NCBI GenBank assembly: GCA_002375765.1
Contig: DFMV01000017.1
Location: 48,889 to 112,888 of the forward strand
DNA: 64,000 nucleotides
From: Rhizobiales bacterium UBA3584
GTDB taxonomy: Bacteria > Pseudomonadota > Alphaproteobacteria > Rhizobiales > Devosiaceae
Direction of reading: 5' to 3'
In this document: positions 17,499 through 27,111 of the stretch, piece by piece
Layout of the letters: every line of letters starts with the position of its first letter
Position numbering within the stretch: the first letter of the stretch is position 1
Notes under the pieces: model-generated
What the model saw: only the letters and a program-made list of their open reading frames with translations
Told to the model about the DNA's origin: nothing
The model's database searches: none
Made by a program: the position numbers and the translations under genes

Positions 17499-18493
17499 GT
17501 GGAGGCTCCCTTGAAGATGCCCGTAGGCCGCACCAGAAGCACGACGACAAGGATCACGAAGGCGACGGTGAGTTTGTATTCCGACTGCACCAGCGTCAGC
17601 GAACTGGGGATGTCGAACCACAAGACGTCCCGGAACGGGCGCAACAGCACCGACCAGTTGAACACCGCCAGCGTTTCGGCAAAGCCCAGAACGAACCCGC
17701 CGGCGATCGCCCCATAGGCATGTCCAAGCCCGCCCAGAATGGCGGCGGCAAAGATCGGCAACACGATATTGAAGGCCAGATCGGGTTTCAGCGTCACATC
17801 GAGCGCCAGCATGGTGCCCGCCAGGCACGCCAAAGCGCCCGCAATCACCCACGTCACCCGCACGACGAGCTTGGTGTTGATGCCTGAAACCTTGGCGAGA
17901 TCGGGATTGTCGGCCATGGCCCGCATCCCCTTGCCCAGCCGCGAGCGGGTGAGAAAGTAATGCAGCGCGATCACCGCAACGGCAGTCGAAGCCACCAGCC
18001 AGACCTGCGGCTCGGTAAAGGTAATCGGCCGCGTCACGCCCTCGAAGGGCAATTCGAGCCGGAAAATCTGCTTGGGCTCGGTATCGAAAAACGAGCGCGT
18101 TTCCACCCCGAAAAACAGCCGGATCAGCCCCTGGATCATCATGGTGACCCCGATCGAGGCGATCAGCAATGTCACCGGCTTGGCGCCCCGCGCCCGAAGC
18201 GGCGCATAAAACCCCTTGTCGATCCCCAGCGCCAGTCCCGCCGCCAGCACCATGGCCAAAGGCACGACCAGCACGCCGGTCGGAATCGGCGTCACGATCC
18301 CCATCGCGGCCAAAACGCCGGCCAGAACGAAAGCGATGAACGCCCCCATGGTCATCATGTCGCCATGGGCGAAATGGGCAAACCGCAGAATGCCGAAGAT
18401 CAGCGTCACACCGACCGCGCCAAGCGCATAGATAGAACCGAGGACAACGCCCCCGATCACCGCCTGATTGAAGAAAAAGATCAGATCGTTCAT
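17495..18493 (-). CDS. livH: Branched-chain amino-acid ABC permease LivH
   Basis: 332 residues of mostly membrane helices with the conserved N-terminal sequence GSIYALGAVGVTLIFGILRF and AHGDMMTMGAFIAF, and the later MRAMADNPDLAKVSGIN loop that contacts the ATPases. Third gene of livG-livF-livH-livM; overlaps livM by 4 nt. Partner of LivM in the heterodimeric inner-membrane channel. Confidence 0.96.
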   Translation of the reverse strand: MNDLIFFFNQAVIGGVVLGSIYALGAVGVTLIFGILRFAHFAHGDMMTMGAFIAFVLAGVLAAMGIVTPIPTGVLVVPLAMVLAAGLALGIDKGFYAPLRARGAKPVTLLIASIGVTMMIQGLIRLFFGVETRSFFDTEPKQIFRLELPFEGVTRPITFTEPQVWLVASTAVAVIALHYFLTRSRLGKGMRAMADNPDLAKVSGINTKLVVRVTWVIAGALACLAGTMLALDVTLKPDLAFNIVLPIFAAAILGGLGHAYGAIAGGFVLGFAETLAVFNWSVLLRPFRDVLWFDIPSSLTLVQSEYKLTVAFVILVVVLLVRPTGIFKGAST

Positions 18494-18562
18494 GTCTTTT
18501 CGTCCTCGTCGCGCGACCGAACCGCAAAACCGGTTGCCACTTTTGCCGGCCGCGCTCCCCGG

Positions 18563-19267
18563 CTACCCCCCAAGAAAGCTCTTGGCCACATCCGGATCGT
18601 CGAGCAGTTCCTGCCCGGTCCCGGTGAACCTGTTCTGTCCACTGGTCAGAACGAACCCCTTGGTCGCGAATGCCAGCGCCTGGCGCGCATTCTGCTCGAC
18701 CATCAGGATCCCCACGCCCGCGGCGTTGATCTTGACCACCTGTTCAAAGATTTCCATCATGTAGCGCGGCGAAAGCCCGGCCGATGGCTCATCGAGCATC
18801 AACAGTTTGGGCTTGCTCATCAGCGCCCGCCCCATGGCCACCATCTGGCGCTGCCCGCCCGACAATTCGCCCGCCGGCTGTTTGCGCTTGGCTTTGAGGT
18901 CGGGAAACATCTCATAGACCATATCGAGGCTTTCAGTGATGTCGTCGCGCCGCACGAACGCGCCCATCTCGAAATTTTCATGCACCGACATGGAGGTAAA
19001 CACGTTGTGCTCCTGGGGCACGAACGAGAGCCCCATCGGCACCAGCCGGTCGGCCTCGAAATTGGTCACGTCCTGCCCGTCGAACGTCACCGTGCCCCCC
19101 GCAACCGTAATAAGCCCGAAGATCGCTTTCAGCGTCGTGGATTTGCCCGCCCCGTTCGGCCCGACGATCACCCCGATATCGGAGGCGTCGATCGCCATAT
19201 TGACGCCATTCAGGATCGGCGCGCCGCCATAGCCGGCCACGATGTCCTTAAGATCGATAAGGCTCAT
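18563..19267 (-). CDS. livF: Branched-chain amino-acid ABC ATPase LivF
   Basis: 234 residues with Walker A GPNGAGKSTT, signature LSGGQRQMVAMGRALM, Walker B KLLMLDEPSAGLSP and the switch His replaced by the family's usual MVEQN motif. Start ATG 19267 overlaps the livG stop by 4 nt; the upstream in-frame extension through livG is spurious. It energises the LivHM permease on the cytosolic face. Confidence 0.96.
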   Translation of the reverse strand: MSLIDLKDIVAGYGGAPILNGVNMAIDASDIGVIVGPNGAGKSTTLKAIFGLITVAGGTVTFDGQDVTNFEADRLVPMGLSFVPQEHNVFTSMSVHENFEMGAFVRRDDITESLDMVYEMFPDLKAKRKQPAGELSGGQRQMVAMGRALMSKPKLLMLDEPSAGLSPRYMMEIFEQVVKINAAGVGILMVEQNARQALAFATKGFVLTSGQNRFTGTGQELLDDPDVAKSFLGG

Positions 19268-20085
19268 TTCGTTGCCTCCACCGGGCCGCCGAAATAGGCC
19301 TCGACGATCATCGGGTTGGCCCGCAGCTCTTCCATATTGCCCTTGGCGATCACCTCGCCCTGCGCCATCACGATCACCGGATCGCACAGCCGCGCGATCA
19401 GATCCATGTCGTGCTCGATGACAAAGAAGGTATAGCCGAGCTCTTTGTTCATGCGCTCGATATTGGCGGCCAGATCGTTGAGCAGGGTCTTGTTGACCCC
19501 CGCCGCCACCTCGTCGAGCAGCACGATCTTGGCGTCCACCATCATGGTACGGCCAAGTTCGAGCAGCTTTTTCTGCCCGCCCGAAAGATTGCCGGCCAAC
19601 TCGTTCTTGACGTGCCCGAGTTTGAGAAAATCGATGACATCGAGGGCCTTGCTCCGCACCTCGGCCTCGCGCGCCGCCGCTTTGCCCGGCTGGAGCCACA
19701 GGGTCGAAAGACTCTCGCCCGGCTGGTCGCCCGGCACCATCATCAGGTTTTCCAGCGCCGTCATCTGGGAAAATTCATGCGCGATCTGGAAGGTGCGCAA
19801 CATGCCCAGCCTGAACAGCTCATGAGGCTTGAGCCCCGTAATATCCTGCCCGTCAAAGATGATCTGCCCGCTGGTGGGCGCGAAATTGCCGGCCACCATG
19901 TTGAACAGGGTGGATTTGCCCGCCCCGTTCGGCCCGATCAACCCGGTGATCGACCCGCGCTCGACTTCGAGCGAGCAATTGGAAACAGCCAGAAGTCCGC
20001 CAAACCGCTTGGAAACGGAACGCACCTCGATTACCGCGTCAAACGCCACGCTTATGCTCAGCCCCTCAAATTTTTGTTGGACCAA
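19264..20085 (-). CDS. livG: Branched-chain amino-acid ABC ATPase LivG
   Basis: 273 residues, first gene of the livGFHM unit. Walker A GPNGAGKSTLFNMVAG, signature NLSGGQKKLLELGRTMM, Walker B IVLLDEVAAG and the H-loop VIEHDMDLI are all present. The N-terminal 15 or so residues (MVQQKFEGLSISVAF) precede the first beta strand, so a start a few codons further in is possible. Confidence 0.95.
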   Translation of the reverse strand: MVQQKFEGLSISVAFDAVIEVRSVSKRFGGLLAVSNCSLEVERGSITGLIGPNGAGKSTLFNMVAGNFAPTSGQIIFDGQDITGLKPHELFRLGMLRTFQIAHEFSQMTALENLMMVPGDQPGESLSTLWLQPGKAAAREAEVRSKALDVIDFLKLGHVKNELAGNLSGGQKKLLELGRTMMVDAKIVLLDEVAAGVNKTLLNDLAANIERMNKELGYTFFVIEHDMDLIARLCDPVIVMAQGEVIAKGNMEELRANPMIVEAYFGGPVEATK

Positions 20086-20142
20086 AAGGTCAAAAAGCCC
20101 CGGAATTGCGGCATCTGTTCACAACAGCGCCTTCCGGTCAAC

Positions 20143-20511
20143 TCAAAGCGCTTTGAGCACCGCTTCTGCTGTGGACTTGTTGTAGGCAACCGGGATGTCA
20201 TAGAGCGTCGCAAGCCGCGTCAACGCCTTGACGTCCACATCGTGCGGCAGGGCGCTCATGGGATCGATAAAGAAGATCAGCGCGTCCAGCCGCCCCTCGG
20301 CGATCATCGCCCCGATCTGCGCATCCCCGCCCAGCGGACCGCTCTTGAGCGCCAGGACGGCGAGCCCGGTTTCCTGCGCCACGCGCCCGCCCGTCGTGCC
20401 CGTGCCCACCAGCGTGAAACCGCTCAGCCGGTCCTTGTGCGCCTGCGCGAAGGCGACCATGTCGTCCTTCTTTTCATCATGGGCCACCAGCCCGATGGTC
20501 TTTGTGGTCAT
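20143..20511 (-). CDS. mgsA: Methylglyoxal synthase
   Basis: Converts dihydroxyacetone phosphate to methylglyoxal and phosphate, a bypass that relieves sugar-phosphate stress. The 122-residue protein starting [18 protein letters not shown] matches MgsA, with phosphate-binding [22 protein letters not shown] containing the catalytic Asp, and [15 protein letters not shown]. The frame opens six codons earlier, but ATG 20511 matches family N-termini. Not obviously linked to its neighbours. Confidence 0.94.
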   Translation of the reverse strand: MTTKTIGLVAHDEKKDDMVAFAQAHKDRLSGFTLVGTGTTGGRVAQETGLAVLALKSGPLGGDAQIGAMIAEGRLDALIFFIDPMSALPHDVDVKALTRLATLYDIPVAYNKSTAEAVLKAL

Positions 20512-20580
20512 GGCCTTTGCCGCCCTCACCCGTTTTGCTCTTCAACCATGGGCTGGCGGCCTTGCCAAGCCCACCCAAGC

Positions 20581-20604
20581 AAAAGGGCGCCCCGATGGAC
20601 GCCC
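20581..20604 (-). terminator. Intrinsic terminator of the second cheY
   Basis: On the minus strand GGGCGTCC-ATCG-GGGCGCCC forms an 8-bp stem (one G-T pair) followed by TTTT, 25 nt past the response-regulator stop at 20630. Confidence 0.7.
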
Positions 20605-20629
20605 CTGCAAACGCAAATATCGCGGTCGT

Positions 20630-21019
20630 TCAGCTCAGCGCGCCGATAACCGCCTCGATGCGTTTCTTCATCGTTCCGGCGTCATAGGGCTTGATGATGT
20701 AATTGTTCACGCCGCTCTCGATGGCTTCCTTGACCTGTTCCTTGTCGGAGCGGCCGGTCGCCATGATGAAGGGCATCCCTTGCGTGCGCGGGTGCTTGCG
20801 GATCACCTTGAGCAGCGTCAGCCCGTCGACATCGTCCATGTTCCAGTCGGAAATGATCAGATCGACACTGGTCTTTTCAAGCTTGGTCAGCGCATCGCGG
20901 CCCGATTTAGCCTCCACGATGTCCTTGAACCCGAGCTGAGTGAGGATGTATTTACAGATGCCCCGCATCGATTGCTGGTCATCGACAATGAGGACGCTGA
21001 CTGCGCTGGCCTTTGGCAT
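20630..21019 (-). CDS. cheY: CheY-like single-domain response regulator
   Basis: 129 residues forming one receiver domain: acidic pair VDDQQ near residue 13, phospho-acceptor Asp58 in ISDWNMDD, Thr in ATGRSDKEQV and Lys in IIKPYDAG. Follows cheB with a 90-nt gap on the same strand. With the other cheY at 31982 this gives two CheY-type proteins, as in rhizobia, where one acts on the motor and the other as a phosphate sink; which is which cannot be told here. Confidence 0.93.
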   Translation of the reverse strand: MPKASAVSVLIVDDQQSMRGICKYILTQLGFKDIVEAKSGRDALTKLEKTSVDLIISDWNMDDVDGLTLLKVIRKHPRTQGMPFIMATGRSDKEQVKEAIESGVNNYIIKPYDAGTMKKRIEAVIGALS

Positions 21020-21109
21020 GGATTCTCCGCCTTAAAATCCGGTCTTCTTCCGGAATGATCAGCCTTCAAAACTAGGCGACAACCGTTACAATAATCTCAA
21101 TGCAAACCA

Positions 21110-22159
21110 TCAAGCTGCGGCCTTGAGCTTCATCAGGGCCGCGACCAGCCGCCCGGCGACCTTTTCCACGGGCGCCTCCTCGACCACCGCGCCGATCTCG
21201 AACGCCGCCTTGGGCATGCCATAGATCAGCGCCGAACCGCGCGATTGCCCGATGGTGAACGCTCCGGCCTCGCGCATGGCCTTAAGACCCGCCGCGCCGT
21301 CGCGCCCCATGCCCGTCAGGATCGCCCCCACCGCCATCGGTCCCACCACTCGCGCCACCGAGTTGAAAAGCACATCCACGCTCGGCCGGTGCCCCGAAGT
21401 CACCTCGTCCTGGGTCACCCGGCATTTGAGCTGGCCGGAAGTCTTTTCCACCCGCAGATGAAAATCGCCCGGCGCGACATAAGCCGTGCCCCGCTCGAGC
21501 GCCATCCTGTCGGCGGCCTCGATCACCCGCACCGGCACCAACTCGTTGAGCCGCGCGGCAAACCGCCCGGTAAACCCCTTGGGCATGTGCTGGGCAATCA
21601 CGATCGGCGGACAATCGGCGGGGATCCAGGAGAGCACCTGCCGGATCGCTTCCACACCACCGGTCGAAGCGCCAATGGCAATCAGCGCGCCCTCGGGCGC
21701 CGCCGCCGTCTTGAGCGGAAGGTCGGGCGCGGGGGCGCGATGCGCCGAGGCTTGCACGTCCGACTGCGCCGCAAAGCGCACCTTTTCACGCAGCGTCGCA
21801 CCGAACGCATCGAGCCCGCCCGCGGCCTCGGTGCCAGGCTTGGCAACGAAATCGACAGCGCCCAGTTCAAGCGCCAGCATGGTTTCCGAGGCGCCCTTGG
21901 TGGTCAGCGTGGATACCATCACCACGGGAAGCGGTCGCAGCCGCATGATCTTTTGCAAAAAGGCCAGCCCGTTCATGTTGGGCATTTCGATATCGAGCGT
22001 CACGACATCGGGGTTGAGCGCCTTGATCTTGTCGCGTGCGTCCAGCGGATCGTGGGCGGTGCCCACCACCGTGATATCGCCCTCTTGCGCCAGCGTTTTT
22101 GAAAGAACGTCCCGAATGAGTGCCGAATCGTCAACGACCAGGACCCTGATATTGCTCAT
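21110..22159 (-). CDS. cheB: Chemotaxis protein-glutamate methylesterase/deamidase
   Basis: 349 residues: N-terminal receiver domain (VVDDSALIRD, Asp56 in VTLDIEMPNMNG, Lys in VAKPGT) joined by a linker to a C-terminal methylesterase with the triad motifs IGASTGGVEAI (Ser), QHMPKGFT (His) and GMGRDGAAG (Asp). Removes methyl groups from chemoreceptors for adaptation, on phosphorylation by CheA. Start overlaps the cheR stop by 4 nt. Confidence 0.97.
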   Translation of the reverse strand: MSNIRVLVVDDSALIRDVLSKTLAQEGDITVVGTAHDPLDARDKIKALNPDVVTLDIEMPNMNGLAFLQKIMRLRPLPVVMVSTLTTKGASETMLALELGAVDFVAKPGTEAAGGLDAFGATLREKVRFAAQSDVQASAHRAPAPDLPLKTAAAPEGALIAIGASTGGVEAIRQVLSWIPADCPPIVIAQHMPKGFTGRFAARLNELVPVRVIEAADRMALERGTAYVAPGDFHLRVEKTSGQLKCRVTQDEVTSGHRPSVDVLFNSVARVVGPMAVGAILTGMGRDGAAGLKAMREAGAFTIGQSRGSALIYGMPKAAFEIGAVVEEAPVEKVAGRLVAALMKLKAAA

Positions 22160-23016
22160 GCTGCATCCTTTGCATCGGCATTTGCCTTGCGTTGATAGAC
22201 AGTCTTGCCCACCAGTCTGAAGCCCTTGGAAACGGCCTGAAGGTTTTCTGAGTGACCGATATACAAGAACCCGTCCGGGGCCAGCACCTGGCCGAGCCGG
22301 TCAAACAGCATCCCTTGGGTGGGCTTGTCGAAATAGATCGCCACGTTCCGGCAGAAAATGGCATCGAACGGGCCGCTGACCGGCCAGGGTTCGATGAGAT
22401 TGAGCAGCTTGAAGGTGACAAGCTCCCGCGCCGCGCTCGGGATGAGGATGTCCCCGGTTGCCGTCTTTTCAAACAACCCGGCCCGTTGCGCAGAGAGCCC
22501 ATTGAGCTCGCTCGCCGGATAGATGCCTCGCGCCGCCTTGTTCACGACGTTGGAATCGATATCGGTGGCAAGGATGCGGAAATCCCAGCGCTTGAGCTCG
22601 GGAAACGCGGCCAGAAGGCTCAACGCGATCGTATAGGGCTCCTGCCCGGTCGAGCATCCCGCCGACCAGATGCGCAAGCGCGGCCTGGCGCCCTTGCCCA
22701 CGCGTTGCGGCTTGGCGATCAGTCCGGCCACATAGCTCGTGAGATGATCGAAATGATGATCCTCGCGGAAGAACCGTGTCAGGTTGGTGGTGAGCGCGTT
22801 GACGAAATCCTGATCGTCCTCGGCCTGTCCCCGCGTCTCGAGAAAATCGATATAGGCGTCGAACCCGGATAACGACAAGCTGCGCACGATCTTGGAGAGA
22901 CGCGAAATCACCAGCGTGCGCTTGGCGTCGGAAAGGGAAATGCCCGCTACGCGATAGACGCGCTCGCGGATTCGCGAAAATTCTCTTTCGCTGAGTGGAA
23001 ATTCACCATTGTCCAT
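22156..23016 (-). CDS. cheR: Chemotaxis protein methyltransferase
   Basis: 286 residues. An N-terminal all-alpha domain precedes the SAM-binding domain with IWSAGCSTGQEPYTIA, ILATDIDSNVV and FDAIFCRNVAIYFD. Methylates receptor glutamates and works against CheB. Translationally coupled to cheB by a 4-nt overlap and 41 nt downstream of the MCP gene, so mcp-cheR-cheB-cheY form one likely transcript. Confidence 0.96.
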   Translation of the reverse strand: MDNGEFPLSEREFSRIRERVYRVAGISLSDAKRTLVISRLSKIVRSLSLSGFDAYIDFLETRGQAEDDQDFVNALTTNLTRFFREDHHFDHLTSYVAGLIAKPQRVGKGARPRLRIWSAGCSTGQEPYTIALSLLAAFPELKRWDFRILATDIDSNVVNKAARGIYPASELNGLSAQRAGLFEKTATGDILIPSAARELVTFKLLNLIEPWPVSGPFDAIFCRNVAIYFDKPTQGMLFDRLGQVLAPDGFLYIGHSENLQAVSKGFRLVGKTVYQRKANADAKDAA

Positions 23017-23057
23017 ACAAGTTCCGACTCCCCAATGCCGGTTAACGCCCAGAAAAC

Positions 23058-24629
23058 CTAGGCTCTGCCGACCGATTTCCCCGCCGGCTGCGCTTGGAGC
23101 GCCTCGGCCTGTTGTTGTGCCCGCTCCCCGATCAGATCGACATCGGAGCGCGCCGCCGCAAGCGCTTCATGGCCGCTTGCGAGACTGGAGCCGATCATTG
23201 CCGTCTCCTCACTTAAATTCAGTAAATGAGCGGTAACGGTGCTCATGGTCTCGGCCAGCACCTGCGCCCCTTGCGCCCCGGCATCGGCTTCCCCCAGCCC
23301 GGTCTTGACCAATGCCCTTATGTCCTTGGAGGTCTTGGCGCTGGCTTGAGCCAACTCGCGCACTTCGCTGGCCACCACGGCAAACCCTGCGCCCTTTTCC
23401 CCGGCCCGCGCCGCTTCAACGGCAGCGTTCAGCGCCAAAAGATTGGTGCGGAAAGCCACTTCCTCGATCCCGGCCACCAGCTTGTCGATCTTGCCCACCA
23501 GCCCGGTTACCGCCGCAACCCGCTCGCTTGTTTCTTCCGCCGACGCCCTGGCCTTTTCAAAATCCGCGCTGAGGCCCCTCGCACCCTCGGCTGTGCGTCC
23601 GGCAAGCGAGCGTCCGGCATCGATCTCGCCGCGCACCGTTTCCATGTGATTGCGCGCATCGTCCGCCGACCGTGTCAGGGTCTGCGCCGCTTCACGGCAG
23701 ATCTCAACAAGCGCTCCGACCTTTTCCAGCCGCTCGCGGGCCCGCCTGTGCATGTCGAGCGCCGTTTCGCGTTCGGCATCGATTCCCTCGATCTGCCGCG
23801 CCAGCCCGGTGATCCGCGCCGCCAGCCCGTCATTGGCCCCCTCATCGTCGATCGGGGCACCCTGCGCCAGGGCATCGAGCCGCGCCGCCGCCGCATCGAG
23901 CGTTGCCAGCCCCGCATTGACCAGGTCCAGTTCAGGCACGTCCTCGACGACGTCCGCAGCAATCCGATAGCCTGTGTGCCCTCCCGCCAGCGCCTGCCCG
24001 ATCTCATCGAGCACACTCGCGGGAACCACGCGCCCCGGCCGGTCGAACTCGATCAGCCAGCGATCCGGAGCCAGCGGGCTGGCGATTGCGATATGGCGTT
24101 GCCCTGAAAGCGCCACCGCATGACTTGTCGGCGTTTCCCCCAGCTCAACGGCTATGCCCAGCAGCGCGGCCGCCGTATCGGTCTCGGCACATTCAGGCGC
24201 AAGCGCCGTCAGCCCCGCGCTCATCTTGACGATAATGCCCTGTCCATCGACCAGCATGGCCGGACGCGCCAGCGTTTCGAACGCTGTGCAATAGGTCATG
24301 GCGCGTTCCAGCCGCAGGCACAGATTGGCGGTGATGGCCCGCATATGCTCGATTTCGCGGTTCTTGCCGATCGGCCCGCTCCCCACCGCCTCGCCCAGGC
24401 TCGAGAGCACACGCCGCTGTGCCCGGTCGGCAAGGATCGCGACCGCAAAACTGACGGCGATTGCCGCCACCCAGATCCCGCCAACCGCCAGCGGCCACCA
24501 CGAAAGGGACGAGAAATTGACGGCAAGAAACAGGCAGACCGCGAGGGTCGCCGACCAGAGGGCCAGTAATGCGGTAACGAGGCGGGTTCGAGCCAATGGT
24601 CTGCCGACAATAAGAAAGCGTCGCGCCAC
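23058..24629 (-). CDS. Methyl-accepting chemotaxis protein without periplasmic sensor
   Basis: 523 residues. Two N-terminal membrane helices (about 18-38 and 45-66) are separated by only a few residues, so there is no periplasmic ligand domain. A cytosolic PAS-like region (about 110-210) follows, then a coiled-coil signalling domain whose hairpin tip is [20 protein letters not shown] with [14 protein letters not shown]. No C-terminal NWETF-like tether is present. Likely senses an intracellular or membrane state, as in energy taxis. First gene of mcp-cheR-cheB-cheY. Confidence 0.92.
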   Translation of the reverse strand: MARRFLIVGRPLARTRLVTALLALWSATLAVCLFLAVNFSSLSWWPLAVGGIWVAAIAVSFAVAILADRAQRRVLSSLGEAVGSGPIGKNREIEHMRAITANLCLRLERAMTYCTAFETLARPAMLVDGQGIIVKMSAGLTALAPECAETDTAAALLGIAVELGETPTSHAVALSGQRHIAIASPLAPDRWLIEFDRPGRVVPASVLDEIGQALAGGHTGYRIAADVVEDVPELDLVNAGLATLDAAAARLDALAQGAPIDDEGANDGLAARITGLARQIEGIDAERETALDMHRRARERLEKVGALVEICREAAQTLTRSADDARNHMETVRGEIDAGRSLAGRTAEGARGLSADFEKARASAEETSERVAAVTGLVGKIDKLVAGIEEVAFRTNLLALNAAVEAARAGEKGAGFAVVASEVRELAQASAKTSKDIRALVKTGLGEADAGAQGAQVLAETMSTVTAHLLNLSEETAMIGSSLASGHEALAAARSDVDLIGERAQQQAEALQAQPAGKSVGRA

Positions 24630-24699
24630 CCTAAAAGCCTATGGTTAATGCTTTGTGAGCATCCCCCCATCCCGGTAACATTATGGGAAGGTTTTCGCT

Positions 24700-26103
24700 C
24701 TACCCCGGCTGGTCCTTGATGGCTCTTTCCAGCACCGTGAAAATCGTCGGGTCCTTGCATTGCGCAACATTGAACCGCATGAACCGCCCGGCGGTGCGCG
24801 ATGCGCTATAGACATTGCCCGGCGCCAGAACGATAGCGTCCGCCAGCGCCGTCCGCGCCACCCGCGCCGAATCCACCCCCTCGGGCAATTGCCCCCAGAG
24901 GTTGAACCCGCCGCGCGGCACGATCCAGGGCTTTATCCCGATGCGCTGCAACGCCGCCGCGGTGTCGCCCTGTAACCGTGCCAGCCTGCGCCGCACCTCC
25001 TCGATATGCCGACGATACCCACCACCGGCCAGGACCCCGGCAACGATTTCGGCGGCAACCGGGCTCGGTCCGCCGAACCCCGCGGCGATTTGCAGGTCGA
25101 TCAGCCCCTCGATCCAGTCGGGCCGCGCGGCGATGTACCCGCAGCGCAACGAGGCCGAAACCGTCTTTGAAAAACTCCCGATGCGAACCACCCGGTCCAA
25201 CCCGTCCAGCCCCGCCAGATGCGGCAAGGGTTCAGGCGCGAAATCGGTAAAAATGTCGTCTTCGACGATCGTGACGTCATGGGCCGCCGCCGACAGCACC
25301 CTGTGGGCGGTTTGGGCCGTAACCATCGCCCCCGTCGGATTGTGCAGGCCGCTGTTGGTGACATAGAGCTTTGGCCGCTCGGCCGCCAGCACCGCCTCGA
25401 ACCGCTCGATATCCGGTCCGCTCGGCGTATAAGGCACACCGACGATTTTCACCTGATGGGCGCGCAGCAGGGCCCGAAAGTTGAAGTAGCACGGATCGTC
25501 CACCACCACTGTGTCGCCCGGTCGCAAAACGAGACGGCACACCAGATCGATGGCGCTCGTTCCCGAGGCGGTCAGCATGAGCTGGTCGGGTGACGTCTCC
25601 ACGCCGTCCGCCGCCAGACGCCCCCTTATGATGCGCCGCAGCGTCGCCGATCCCCGCGTCGAACCATAATCGACAAGCGCTCCATCGCCACCCCGCGCCA
25701 AAGCTCGCATCCCCTTGCGGATCGCCTCGACCGGCATCCAGTCCGCCGGAAGCCAGCCGCAACCGGGCTTGAGCGCTTCGGCGTCCCCATCGAGCGATTG
25801 CCGCGACACCCAGAACGGATCGATATCGCGTTCCTGCGGCGCGATCTCCTGAGCGAGCGCCAGCGGCGGCAGCGCCGTGGCGCAAACGAAAAACCCCGCT
25901 CCCCGCCGCGCCCGGATCACCCCGTCGGCCACCAGCCGGTCATAGGCCTCGACCACCGTCGATGGGGAAACGCCCGTCTCTGCGGCCAGCGCGCGGATCG
26001 AGGGCAACCGGTCGCCGGCCACCAGCGCCCGGCTGGCCACCCGCCCCCTGATCGCCTGCATCACGGTTTCCGTCCGCCTGCCGATTTGCCCGATCGCGTT
26101 CAA
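24700..26103 (-). CDS. MocR-type regulator (GntR HTH plus aminotransferase domain)
   Basis: About 467 residues: an N-terminal GntR winged helix (AGDRLPSIRALAAETGVSPS, RRGAGFFV) and a class I PLP aminotransferase-like domain with GCGWLPADWMP, SASGTSAI-type TASGTSAIDLV, VEDDIFTDF and the PLP lysine in RIGSFSKTVSASLRCGY. MocR proteins normally control an adjacent divergent gene using PLP or an amine/amino acid as signal. ATG 26061 would cut into the HTH, so I use TTG 26103; GTG 26136 is the other option. Divergent from the EamA transporter, with a palindrome between. Confidence 0.9.
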   Translation of the reverse strand: MNAIGQIGRRTETVMQAIRGRVASRALVAGDRLPSIRALAAETGVSPSTVVEAYDRLVADGVIRARRGAGFFVCATALPPLALAQEIAPQERDIDPFWVSRQSLDGDAEALKPGCGWLPADWMPVEAIRKGMRALARGGDGALVDYGSTRGSATLRRIIRGRLAADGVETSPDQLMLTASGTSAIDLVCRLVLRPGDTVVVDDPCYFNFRALLRAHQVKIVGVPYTPSGPDIERFEAVLAAERPKLYVTNSGLHNPTGAMVTAQTAHRVLSAAAHDVTIVEDDIFTDFAPEPLPHLAGLDGLDRVVRIGSFSKTVSASLRCGYIAARPDWIEGLIDLQIAAGFGGPSPVAAEIVAGVLAGGGYRRHIEEVRRRLARLQGDTAAALQRIGIKPWIVPRGGFNLWGQLPEGVDSARVARTALADAIVLAPGNVYSASRTAGRFMRFNVAQCKDPTIFTVLERAIKDQPG

Positions 26104-26120
26104 TGTATGCCTGCTCTTGC

Positions 26121-26146
26121 CAATACAATTTTTCACTATTGTATTG
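26121..26146. promoter_or_regulatory. Candidate MocR operator in the divergent promoter
   Basis: A perfect 8-bp inverted repeat CAATACAA-N10-TTGTATTG lies between the regulator and the transporter gene. It is AT-rich in GC-rich surroundings and placed where the divergent promoters should be. Confidence 0.6.
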
Positions 26147-26216
26147 ATCTGTGTCTGTCCTGACCAGCCCTTCGCTCCTAGGGTCGCGCGGTCATGTGCA
26201 AAAGGTCGGCATAACA

Positions 26217-27077
26217 GTGAAAACATCTCTTGAGGGCTGGGGCAGCGGTCTGCTCGGCATCGTCATCTTTTCCGGATCTCTGCCGGCCACCCGCGTCGCC
26301 GTCGCCGATTTCACTCCGCTGTTTCTCACCTCGGCCCGCGCCGCCATTGCCGCGCTTTTGGCTGCAGCCTGCCTTGTCGCGCTCGGCCAGCCCCGCCCCC
26401 GGCCCGCCGACCTCGTCTCGCTGGCCATCGTCGCCATCGGCGTCGTTGTCGGCTTTCCGTTGCTGACGGCCCTGGCGCTCGAGCACATCACCTCGGCGCG
26501 TTCGATCGTCTTTATCGGCCTGCTCCCGCTCGCCACCGCCGGGTTTGCCGTCCTGCGCGGCGGCGAAAACCCTCGCCCCGCCTTCTGGCTGTTTTCCGGC
26601 TTGGGCAGCGCCATCGTCATCGCCTTTGCCATCTCCGGCGGCGGCGCGGGATCGCTGATCGGCGATCTCTACATGATCGCCGCCATTATTGTGTGCGGCC
26701 TGGGCTATGCGGAAGGGGCCAGGCTTTCGCGGCGGCTGGGCGGCTGGCAGGTCATCTGCTGGGCGTTGGTGCTTTCGGCTCCGCTCATGGCAGCTCTGGC
26801 GTTCGCCACCCTGCCGTCCTCCTGGCAGGCCATCGGCACGCCCGCCTGGCTTGGCCTTGCCTATGTCTCGGTCTTTTCCATGCTGGTCGGCTTTGTCTTC
26901 TGGTATCGCGGCCTGGCGCTCGGCGGCATCGCCGGCGTCGGCCAGCTCCAGTTGCTCCAGCCCTTTTTCGGGCTGGCGCTTTCAGGTCTGGTTCTGGGCG
27001 AACCCATCGCCGCCGCGATGCTGGCAGCCACCGCCATCATCGTCGTCTGCGTCGCCCTGGCCCGGCGCTTTGCGTGA
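26217..27077 (+). CDS. EamA/DMT family transporter
   Basis: 286 residues with ten hydrophobic helices in two EamA repeats (motifs PATRVAVADFTPLFLTSARA in the first half and GLVLGEPIAAAMLAATAIIV at the end). Such proteins export amino acids or metabolites. GTG 26217 leaves the divergent promoter and palindrome free; a longer frame from 26151 would overlap them. Regulated most likely by the divergent MocR protein; substrate unknown, an amine or amino acid being the obvious guess. Confidence 0.88.
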   Translation: MKTSLEGWGSGLLGIVIFSGSLPATRVAVADFTPLFLTSARAAIAALLAAACLVALGQPRPRPADLVSLAIVAIGVVVGFPLLTALALEHITSARSIVFIGLLPLATAGFAVLRGGENPRPAFWLFSGLGSAIVIAFAISGGGAGSLIGDLYMIAAIIVCGLGYAEGARLSRRLGGWQVICWALVLSAPLMAALAFATLPSSWQAIGTPAWLGLAYVSVFSMLVGFVFWYRGLALGGIAGVGQLQLLQPFFGLALSGLVLGEPIAAAMLAATAIIVVCVALARRFA

Positions 27078-27111
27078 CTGCCGTTAGGACCAGTCGACAT
27101 TCAGCTCAGGG

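Noticed and set aside
16215..18527. A 770-residue frame spanning livM and livH
   Set aside because: Its first 340 residues are an off-frame reading of livH; the real livM starts at 17498 with a 4-nt overlap.
18524..18546. CAAAACCGGTTGCCACTTTT, like a common Hyphomicrobiales repeat
   Set aside because: Too short here to call a copy; similar scraps at 11074 and 50054 were also left out.
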